6,380 nt of DNA from a bacterium (GTDB taxonomy: Bacteria; Elusimicrobiota; Elusimicrobia; UBA1565; UBA9628), in the NCBI GenBank assembly GCA_021790955.1, contig JAJYFI010000103.1, forward strand, positions 1 to 6,380, given 5' to 3'. Position numbers and translations under genes: made by a program. Position 1 is the stretch's first letter. Each line of letters opens with the position of its first letter. Shown piece after piece: positions 1 to 4,624 of the stretch. The notes below the pieces were generated by a model, which did no database searches, was not told the DNA's origin, and saw nothing but the letters and a program-made list of their open reading frames with translations.

Positions 1-267
1 CCGCTTCTGGGGCCTCGGCTCATCGAATGCGTGGGCGCCCTTCAGGGCCTGGCCTGGGGCGTCGAGGGCAACCCCAAGTTCCCCTGCGGCAAGGCGGGTT
101 ACGGCGGCCCGATGCCCCCTCCGGGATTGCCCCACCGCTACTTCTTCAAGCTCTACGCCCTCGACATGGCGCTGGCTTCTCCGCGCCTGACGAAGTCGGC
201 GCTCCTCAAGGCGATGAAGGGGCACGTCGTCGCCGAGGCCCAGCTCATCGGCACCTACCAGCGCTGA
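1..267 (+). CDS. PEBP / YbhB-YbcL family (Raf kinase inhibitor-like) protein, C-terminal part
   Basis: This is the 3' end of a gene that is open to the left edge; 88 residues plus a TGA stop are visible. The visible part carries the phosphatidylethanolamine-binding protein signature of bacterial YbhB/YbcL proteins: G-N-x-K-F, then G-Y-G-G-P-M-P-P-P-G, then H-R-Y-F-F-K-L-Y-A-L-D, and the family ending A-M-x-G-H-V-V-A-E-A-Q-L-I-G-T-Y-x-R. The GP-PP-G and HRYFF segments line the small anion or phosphate-binding pocket in this fold. Family members are small (about 150-180 residues) cytoplasmic or periplasmic proteins whose bacterial role is poorly defined, so roughly half should be present here. 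The N-terminus, and thus any signal peptide, lies outside the window. The gene precedes a chlorite dismutase-family gene on the same strand, 61 bases away, probably in the same transcript. Family assignment is firm; function is not. Confidence 0.9.
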   Translation, partial: PLLGPRLIECVGALQGLAWGVEGNPKFPCGKAGYGGPMPPPGLPHRYFFKLYALDMALASPRLTKSALLKAMKGHVVAEAQLIGTYQR

Positions 268-314
268 TTTGACGCCGGAAACGACGACTCCAGCATCCAC
301 GGCCCGTCCTGCCC

Positions 315-322
315 AGGAGGGG
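315..322 (+). promoter_or_regulatory. Shine-Dalgarno that fixes the TTG start of the chlorite dismutase-family gene
   Basis: The run AGGAGGGG lies 6 bases upstream of an in-frame TTG at 329. The frame is open further upstream to another TTG at 269, but no purine-rich site precedes that codon. The shorter start is therefore preferred. Confidence 0.75.
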
Positions 323-328
323 ATCGAG

Positions 329-1039
329 TTGTGCGAAAAGGGCGCTCCTAGAAACGGCATCCCGCAAAAGCTCGATTCCAGGCTCTTTGTCTCGATCCAA
401 GCCTTCGGCGGTTGCCGGGACTCCGAGCCGCTCGCGCGAGCCTTGGAAAAAGCCGGCGTCCACGGGGTCCTTTACGCCGATCTCAACGACCCTGGCGGCG
501 TGGGGCTCCTCGCGATGGGCGAAGATCCGGACTTCTTCGCGGGGCCGTTGCGCGCCCTGCTCAACAGGCCGCCGTTTTCAGAGCTCCCCTCGAAACCGGA
601 GTTCGCGATGCTGGGCCGCACCTATTCGACGGGCTACGAGCCCGATCTCCGGGACTACCTTCTCTCCCGAACGCCCAGGCTCGTCCTCGACCCGCAAAAA
701 CCCTGGGCTCTTTGGTACCCATTGCGGCGCACGGGCGCCTTTTCTCAGTTGTCGACCCAGGAGCAGGCGCAGGTCCTTCGCGAGCACGGCGCCCTGGGCC
801 GCCAATTCGGCGAGGCGGGATTCGCCTCGGACATCCGCCTCGCTTCCGCCGGGCTCGACAAGAACGACAACGACTTCACGATCGGAATCGTCGGCGCGAC
901 GCTCCATCCCCTCTCGGCCCTGGTCGCCGCGATGCGCAAGACCATCCAGACCTCGCGCTATATCGAGAAAATGGGCCCCTTTTTCGTCGGCCGGGCCCTG
1001 TGGCAGGCCCCCCTCGCGGGCGGCAAAGGGAGGAGCTGA
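329..1039 (+). CDS. Chlorite dismutase-family heme-binding protein
   Basis: A 236-residue protein of the chlorite dismutase (Cld/HemQ, dimeric alpha-beta barrel) superfamily. The start is TTG at 329, chosen for its strong Shine-Dalgarno; a longer TTG start at 269 lacks one. From residue 97 it reads G-R-T-Y-S-T-G-Y-E-P-D-L, followed by W-Y-P-L-R-R near 129-134, R-E-H-G-A-L-G-R near 151-158, G-L-D near 175-177 and G-P-F-F-V-G near 216-221. By alignment from memory, His153 in E-H-G corresponds to the proximal heme ligand of Cld and of coproheme decarboxylase (HemQ/ChdC). Tyr130 in Y-P-L-R-R sits in the motif that holds the catalytic Tyr of the Firmicute ChdC, but 4 residues closer to the His. 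The distal Arg of true chlorite dismutases, 13 residues after the ligand, is not evident. Genuine chlorite detoxification is therefore unlikely; a heme-dependent peroxidase or coproheme-type role is possible. It lies between a PEBP gene and a small GIY-YIG-like gene that starts one base after its stop. Confidence 0.85.
   Translation: MCEKGAPRNGIPQKLDSRLFVSIQAFGGCRDSEPLARALEKAGVHGVLYADLNDPGGVGLLAMGEDPDFFAGPLRALLNRPPFSELPSKPEFAMLGRTYSTGYEPDLRDYLLSRTPRLVLDPQKPWALWYPLRRTGAFSQLSTQEQAQVLREHGALGRQFGEAGFASDIRLASAGLDKNDNDFTIGIVGATLHPLSALVAAMRKTIQTSRYIEKMGPFFVGRALWQAPLAGGKGRS
1028..1035 (+). promoter_or_regulatory. Shine-Dalgarno that fixes the TTG start of the GIY-YIG-like gene
   Basis: GGGAGGAG sits inside the last codons of the preceding gene, 5 bases before TTG at 1041. 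An alternative ATG at 1071 has no comparable site in front of it. The placement implies translational coupling to the chlorite dismutase-family gene. Confidence 0.7.
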
Positions 1040-1040
1040 C

Positions 1041-1448
1041 TTGGCGGCCGACAGGACTTTCAAGATCGCGATGTCGGAGCGCTGCTTCCGCTTCAAGCCG
1101 GAGGCGCTGATGAACCACGCTCCACAAAAGCCGGGCGTCTACGAGTTCGTGACCTTCACGCCGCAAGGCGAAGGCGTCGTCCTCTACGTGGGCCTGGCCT
1201 CCCCGCAAACCGTCTTCGACGCCCTGGAAAAGCACCTCAAGGGGGAGCTCTCCCCCTCCAAAGACGAGCTCTTCGCGGCCGCGAGGGACGTCTACTTCGA
1301 CTACGTGACTTACGCGGACATCGAGAGCGTCGAGGACCTGCGCGACATCGCGAGCGCCCTGTTCGAAAAGACGCGGCCCAAGCTCAACAAAGAGCCTCTC
1401 ACTCCTACCGGCCGCTACGGGCGAGTCGCCCTGGAAGAGGTCGCCTAG
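1041..1448 (+). CDS. Small GIY-YIG-like domain protein, probably catalytically inactive
   Basis: A 135-residue protein of unknown function starting with TTG at 1041; ATG at 1071 would remove 10 residues. The core looks like a GIY-YIG fold. P-G-V-Y-E-F at 31-36 is the GIY strand and L-Y-V-G at 48-51 is the YIG strand. A helical stretch follows, and R-P-K-L-N at 112-116 matches the R-P-x-x-N end of UvrC-type domains. The catalytic Arg expected a few residues after YIG is missing (the helix at 54-66 has no Arg). Counting back from the final Asn, the catalytic Glu position appears to be Ala104. Tyr34, Tyr49 and Asn116 remain. It may thus be a binding or structural version rather than a nuclease. 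No signal peptide or membrane segment is visible. It begins one base after the stop of the heme-protein gene, so the two are likely co-translated and may work together. The GIY-YIG assignment rests on motifs only and could be wrong. Confidence 0.7.
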   Translation: MAADRTFKIAMSERCFRFKPEALMNHAPQKPGVYEFVTFTPQGEGVVLYVGLASPQTVFDALEKHLKGELSPSKDELFAAARDVYFDYVTYADIESVEDLRDIASALFEKTRPKLNKEPLTPTGRYGRVALEEVA

Positions 1449-1459
1449 TTCGACGGGCG

Positions 1460-2587
1460 TCAGATCCCAAACGAGGATCGCGCTTTAAAGTAGGGCTTCT
1501 TGTCGAGGGCCATCACGTCCGGGTTGCGCCTTCTGGAGACCGCGAGCCAATAGGCGAGCCACTGGAAGGGAACGACGTGGGGGGCCGCCGAGAACGGCGC
1601 GTAAATGGATGGAAGAGAAAATTCCAGGGGCGCGCGGGAAGATTGGCCGGAGACGGCGTCAAAGAGCAGGGTCTTCGCGCGCACCTGGCGCGACGCGGCC
1701 AAGGCCTGCCGCGCCCGCAAGAGCTGGGCGCTGCTTTCGGCGACGGCGATGACCGCGGTTTGGGCGTCCACCGCAGGGAGAAATCCGTGCAGGAATTCCT
1801 CGATGCCGCAGGTCGCCACGCCGAGCCCCGCGGCTTCGCGAAGTTTTAAGGCCCCCTCGCGGGCGATCGGCTCGCCGAAGGAAGATCCCAGGACGACGGC
1901 CTTGGAAATTCCCTGGAGCCCGGATGCCGCCTTCTTCATGGGCCGCTCGAAGGCCTCGACCGCCTCCCCGACGGCGTCGGGGAGCCTCGCGAGGTGGTCG
2001 AACGCCGCGATCCCGCGGCCGGCCCAGCGGGAGATTAAGGCATAACTCGCGGCCAAGGCCGCGGTCATGCTGACCGTGTGGGTCCAAGAGGACTCCCGCG
2101 CTTGCCGCGTCGTGAGGACGCGGGCCAGACGCTTAGCCGACGACGAAGGCCTCGCGGCGGTGATGAGAATCGCAGGAATCCGCCGCCTTTGGACCGCCTC
2201 AAGCGCCCGCAACGTCATCCACGTGCCGCCGGACTCCGAATAGGCGATGGCCAGCGATGCCCCCGCGACGAGGGCCTGGTTTTCCCACACATCAAAGGCG
2301 GCGGCGGCCTCGGCGCTTCTTTCACCGCCCAAGACGGCGTTGAAGGCCTGCGCCGAAGCGAGCGCGGCATGGAAGGACGTCCCCATTCCCGTCAGCAAGG
2401 TCCGGCCGCGGTGAGGCGGATCGGCAAGCTTGTCGGCGCGCGACACGATGGGACGCAGCGTCTGCCGCACCGCTTCCGCCTGGGAGCGGATCATCCCATA
2501 CATGAAGAAGGGATGCCGCTTGCGGCCGAAAGGCGGCCTGGGGATTTGCGGCGGAGGAAGGCGCAGGTCGTCCCCGCGCGAGGCCAT
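1460..2587 (-). CDS. Stand-alone double-SIS sugar-phosphate isomerase-like protein (GlmS isomerase-half type)
   Basis: A 375-residue protein with two SIS (sugar isomerase) domains at about 60-200 and 225-345. It resembles the isomerase half of glucosamine-6-phosphate synthase, and the N-terminal glutamine amidotransferase domain is absent. H-P-F-F-M-Y near 25-30 matches the H-P-F/Y-M entry to the GlmS isomerase region. G-M-G-T-S-F-H-A at 67-74 and S-E-S-G-G-T at 117-122 match the phosphate-binding loops. The segment E-G-A-L-K-L-R-E at 244-251 followed by E-E-F-L-H-G at 263-268 preserves, with identical spacing, E. coli GlmS Lys485, Glu488 and His504 as Lys248, Glu251 and His267. A C-terminal lysine cluster (363, 364, 368) could supply the Lys603 equivalent. 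This points to an active aldose/ketose-phosphate isomerase or a deglycase/deaminase of the AgaS/FrlB kind; the substrate cannot be read from sequence. The start ATG lies 2 bases after the stop of the Fe-S carrier gene, with no clear Shine-Dalgarno, so translation probably depends on coupling. Confidence 0.88.
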   Translation of the reverse strand: MASRGDDLRLPPPQIPRPPFGRKRHPFFMYGMIRSQAEAVRQTLRPIVSRADKLADPPHRGRTLLTGMGTSFHAALASAQAFNAVLGGERSAEAAAAFDVWENQALVAGASLAIAYSESGGTWMTLRALEAVQRRRIPAILITAARPSSSAKRLARVLTTRQARESSWTHTVSMTAALAASYALISRWAGRGIAAFDHLARLPDAVGEAVEAFERPMKKAASGLQGISKAVVLGSSFGEPIAREGALKLREAAGLGVATCGIEEFLHGFLPAVDAQTAVIAVAESSAQLLRARQALAASRQVRAKTLLFDAVSGQSSRAPLEFSLPSIYAPFSAAPHVVPFQWLAYWLAVSRRRNPDVMALDKKPYFKARSSFGI

Positions 2588-2589
2588 TC

Positions 2590-2913
2590 TCAGACGTTAA
2601 AAGACGCGCCGCAGGAGCAGGAGCTCTTGGCGAGGGGATTGGTGACCTTGAAGCCCGATTTCATCAGGCTCTCTTCGTAGTCGACGACGGAGCCCCCGAT
2701 GAAGAAATCCGAGCGCGGATCGACCGCGGCCCGCACGCCGGAGGTCTCCGAAACAAGATCGTCGGGCCGGACATCCTCCTCGACGTCGAATTGATAGCTC
2801 ATGCCCGAGCAGCCGCCGGCTCCGACCTTGACGCGCAGGACGGGCCGAGCGCCGCCCCGGCTCTGGGCCAAGGCCCGGACCTTAGCGGCCGCGCGTTCCG
2901 TCAGCGTCACCAT
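2590..2913 (-). CDS. A-type iron-sulfur cluster carrier (IscA/ErpA/HesB family), second copy
   Basis: A 107-residue protein, the usual length for this family. A-type carriers bind a 2Fe-2S or 4Fe-4S cluster and pass it to apo-enzymes in the cytoplasm. The start L-T-E-R-A-A-A-K-V is typical. The three cluster-ligand cysteines are present: Cys35 in G-A-G-G-C-S-G-M, and Cys99 and Cys101 in S-C-S-C-G near the C-terminus, a C-x63-C-x-C pattern. The segments F-x-V-E-E-D, V-D-x-R-S and S-G-F-K-V-T-N-P also fit. No strong Shine-Dalgarno precedes the ATG. It is the middle gene of a three-gene operon, 32 bases after its paralogue and 2 bases before the SIS isomerase gene. Whether it is closer to ErpA, IscA or SufA cannot be decided by eye, so no symbol is given. 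Confidence 0.93.
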   Translation of the reverse strand: MVTLTERAAAKVRALAQSRGGARPVLRVKVGAGGCSGMSYQFDVEEDVRPDDLVSETSGVRAAVDPRSDFFIGGSVVDYEESLMKSGFKVTNPLAKSSCSCGASFNV

Positions 2914-2945
2914 GGATGAAAGGCTTGCGGAGGAGTCCGAAATGC

Positions 2946-3269
2946 CTAAAACTGCTTGGATTTCCCGCAGCCGCAGGAGCCGCGTTCCTTGGGGTTGGTG
3001 ATCTTGAATCCAGACCCCATCGAGCCTTCCTCGAAATCGATCGTCGCTTCGGAGATGAGCTCGTGGCTCTGGGGATCCACCAGCACGTCGAAGCCCGTCT
3101 GCGGAAGCACGACGTCGTCCTCTTTCTTGACGTCGAAGCCGAGAAGGTATTCATAGCCCGCGCAGCCGGAAGGCCTCAGGCTGACCCGGAGGCTCTTGCC
3201 CTTGGCGCTGGCCTCGGCCTCCATAAAGTTTTGGACTTTCTGCACTGCGCGCTCGGTCAGCATCAACAT
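2946..3269 (-). CDS. A-type iron-sulfur cluster carrier (IscA/ErpA/HesB family), first copy
   Basis: A 107-residue A-type Fe-S carrier, the same length as the copy downstream but clearly diverged from it. It opens with L-T-E-R-A-V-Q-K-V and has cluster cysteines Cys36 in P-S-G-C-A-G-Y, and Cys99 and Cys101 in S-C-G-C-G. The region around 41-60 is acidic and reads F-D-V-K-K-E-D-D, and S-G-F-K-I-T-N-P precedes the cysteine pair. The ATG at 3269 follows GGGGGAAAG (3273-3281) at good spacing; an in-frame ATG at 3263 is too far from that site. It is the first gene after a near-consensus promoter, so it heads an operon with the second carrier and the SIS isomerase. No isc or suf partners (cysteine desulfurase, scaffold) are in the window, so these two act as carriers fed from elsewhere in the genome. 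Confidence 0.93.
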   Translation of the reverse strand: MLMLTERAVQKVQNFMEAEASAKGKSLRVSLRPSGCAGYEYLLGFDVKKEDDVVLPQTGFDVLVDPQSHELISEATIDFEEGSMGSGFKITNPKERGSCGCGKSKQF

Positions 3270-3314
3270 GTTCTTTCCCCCTTCGGCGCGAAACGACGCC
3301 GCAACGGCTTTTAA

Positions 3315-3343
3315 ATTATATCCTCGGCCCCAGACGAAGTCAA
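3315..3343 (-). promoter_or_regulatory. Near-consensus sigma-70-type promoter for the Fe-S carrier / SIS operon
   Basis: On the minus strand the -35 box is TTGACT (3343-3338) and the -10 box is TATAAT (3320-3315), separated by exactly 17 bases. This is one mismatch from consensus, inside the only AT-rich patch of the region. Transcription should start near 3308, giving a leader of about 40 bases before the ATG at 3269. The -35 box begins immediately after the TAA stop of the anti-sigma gene. I do not see a convincing IscR-type palindrome around it. Confidence 0.8.
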
Positions 3344-3988
3344 TTAAGGCTTCTTGGCCTGCGCCTCATTCGACGAGCGGGGCGTCGGGGAGACGGATTT
3401 GAGGGATATCGAAGGGAAGACGGAAGTCTGTTCGCTTTTCGCCGTGGATTCCTTGAGATAGCCCGGAGGACAGGAGATCGGCAGGTCCTCGCCCCTCCCG
3501 TCGGGCCCCCATTCAATGGAACGGCACAGGAGATCGGGCGGATTCTTCGCCTTGGTCGGCGCCGTTCCCGCGACGACGGCCGATCGCGCCGGGCTCGATC
3601 GGTGGGCCAAGGCGCCCTCGACCTCGCGGCCGGAGCCGGCAAGAAAGCCTCGGAGCCAAAACCCGGCCAGCATCGCCGCCAAGGCAAGCGCCGCCCAAGG
3701 GGCCCAGCGTGACGCGCCCCTCCCGACCGATGGAGCGGCCTCAGGGCCAAGAGCCCCCTGCGGGCTCATTTCCAGCCGGCTCGCGATGGCCCGGGCGAGA
3801 GTTTCCGGCATCTCGGGCCGCGAGGCCCCCGAGAGCTTCCGCTTCGTTTCATGCAAAGCCTGGAGAGCCCCCCGGCAGGCGGGGCAGGCGACAAGATGCG
3901 CCTTGAGAGGGCTTTCCTCCAAGGGCGAAAGCTCACCGTCGAGGTGCGCGGAAAGAAGTTCCGGATCGGGGTGGGCGCCCTCAATCAT
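3344..3988 (-). CDS. Membrane-anchored zinc-type anti-sigma factor (ZAS / zf-HC2)
   Basis: A 214-residue protein that should bind and hold the ECF sigma factor encoded just upstream. The N-terminal domain has the anti-sigma zinc motif H-x3-C-x2-C: His31, Cys35 and Cys38 in A-H-L-V-A-C-P-A-C, preceded by L-S-A-H-L-D-G-E-L at 12-20, the usual start of this fold. A hydrophobic span at about 95-117 (W-A-P-W-A-A-L-A-L-A-A-M) forms one transmembrane helix. About 97 residues then lie outside the membrane, rich in Ser, Pro and Lys, with two cysteines (155 and 173) that could form a disulfide. I do not recognise that outer domain. The frame is open 40 codons further upstream, but ATG at 3988 is preceded by GGGAGGAG (3995-4002) 6 bases away and gives the expected N-terminus. 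It overlaps the sigma stop by 8 bases, which indicates translational coupling and near-equal synthesis. Confidence 0.87.
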   Translation of the reverse strand: MIEGAHPDPELLSAHLDGELSPLEESPLKAHLVACPACRGALQALHETKRKLSGASRPEMPETLARAIASRLEMSPQGALGPEAAPSVGRGASRWAPWAALALAAMLAGFWLRGFLAGSGREVEGALAHRSSPARSAVVAGTAPTKAKNPPDLLCRSIEWGPDGRGEDLPISCPPGYLKESTAKSEQTSVFPSISLKSVSPTPRSSNEAQAKKP

Positions 3989-4556
3989 AGACGACTCCTC
4001 CCTTCTTCTCGGCGGCCCGCTCGAACTCCAATCCCAAAAGCCGGCGGCCTTGGTGGATGCGGGAGCGGACTGTCCCCACCGGGCAGTCCAGCACTCGGGC
4101 GATCTCATCGTAGGACAAGCCCTCGATGTCCCGAAGAACCACCGCAGCGCGGTAATGATCGGGAAGCTCGGCCAAGGCCCTGCGGATCATGCCCTCATCC
4201 TCCTCGCGGGACAGCGCCTCGAGGGGCCCCTCGGCGCCGTCGGGCAGCCTCTCGGCCCGGCTCGCCGCCGTCTCCCCATCGGTCGGGGGAGCGAATCTAT
4301 CGAGGCCGACCGCCGGCCGCCGCCGAGCGCGCCTGATGGAGTCGAGATAAACGTTGCGCAAAATCTCGAAAAGCCAAGTCGCGAAGGGCCGATCCCCATC
4401 GTAGCGATCCCAGTGGCCGAAAGCGCGAGCGAAGGCTTCCTGGGTCATGTCCTGGGCATCCTGTTCGTTTCCCGTGAGGCGGTAGGCAAAGCGGTAAGCT
4501 TTGCGGCACCAATCGCGCCACAAACCTTCCCATTGAACGAGGTCTCGCCTAGCCAC
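3981..4556 (-). CDS. ECF-family RNA polymerase sigma factor (sigma-24/RpoE-like)
   Basis: A 191-residue extracytoplasmic-function sigma factor, the normal size for the group. Region 2 spans about 12-80: A-Y-R-L-T-G-N-E-Q-D-A-Q-D-M-T-Q-E-A-F for core binding, then F-A-T-W-L-F-E-I-L-R-N-V for promoter melting and -10 recognition. A linker rich in Glu, Ala and Gly follows. Region 4 spans about 128-175: L-P-D-H-Y-R-A-A-V-V-L-R-D-I-E-G-L-S-Y-D-E-I-A, then the helix G-T-V-R-S-R-I-H-Q-G-R-R that reads the -35 element. The start is GTG at 4556, preceded by AGGAG (4563-4567) with 6 bases between. The next gene is its membrane anti-sigma factor, overlapping by 8 bases, so release by an envelope signal is the expected control. 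A possible self-recognised promoter lies upstream. The regulon and the signal are unknown. Confidence 0.95.
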   Translation of the reverse strand: MARRDLVQWEGLWRDWCRKAYRFAYRLTGNEQDAQDMTQEAFARAFGHWDRYDGDRPFATWLFEILRNVYLDSIRRARRRPAVGLDRFAPPTDGETAASRAERLPDGAEGPLEALSREEDEGMIRRALAELPDHYRAAVVLRDIEGLSYDEIARVLDCPVGTVRSRIHQGRRLLGLEFERAAEKKGGVVYD

Positions 4557-4571
4557 CCCTTGCTCCTATGT

Positions 4572-4599
4572 AATACGCCGCAACGCCAAGAAAGTTCGC
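4572..4599 (-). promoter_or_regulatory. Candidate ECF-type promoter upstream of the sigma factor gene
   Basis: On the minus strand GCGAAC (4599-4594) and CGTATT (4577-4572) are 16 bases apart. This resembles ECF promoters with an AAC-type -35 box and a CGTA-type -10 box, such as those of B. subtilis SigW, and would fit autoregulation. Against it, transcription would start around 4566, which clips the Shine-Dalgarno at 4563-4567. This is a weak call. Confidence 0.3.
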
Positions 4600-4603
4600 G
4601 CCC

Positions 4604-4624
4604 TGACCGGCGCCTGCCGGGTCA
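4604..4624 (-). terminator. Hairpin overlapping the ddl stop codon, possible weak terminator
   Basis: On the minus strand TGACC pairs with GGTCA, and GGC pairs with GCC inside it around a 4-base loop, with one bulged C. The TGA at the base of the stem is the ddl stop codon. No U-tract follows directly; only AACTTTCTT comes about 8 bases later. It may attenuate read-through from ddl into the sigma gene, or protect the 3' end, rather than act as a strong terminator. Confidence 0.35.

Noticed and set aside
387..1040. A long upstream extension of the GIY-YIG-like frame, overlapping the heme-protein gene
   Set aside because: The extension is Arg/Ser/Pro-rich without recognisable motifs, and a strong ribosome site points to TTG at 1041.
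1419..1431. Palindrome GGGCGAGTCGCCC near the convergent gene ends, as a possible terminator
   Set aside because: It lies in coding sequence, has a tiny loop and no following T-run. No good terminator is visible between the convergent stops.
2078..2680. A 200-codon plus-strand open frame
   Set aside because: It is antisense to the SIS isomerase, whose catalytic residues prove the minus-strand frame; its composition is typical of a shadow.
3284..3301. Hairpin CGGCG / CGCCG in the leader of the Fe-S operon, as a possible riboswitch or thermosensor
   Set aside because: The stem has only 5 pairs with an 8-base loop, does not cover the ribosome site, and is expected by chance at this GC content.
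3989..4108. N-terminal extension of the anti-sigma frame by 40 codons
   Set aside because: It overlaps sigma region 4 coding and has no family similarity; the ATG at 3988 has a clear Shine-Dalgarno and gives the normal start.
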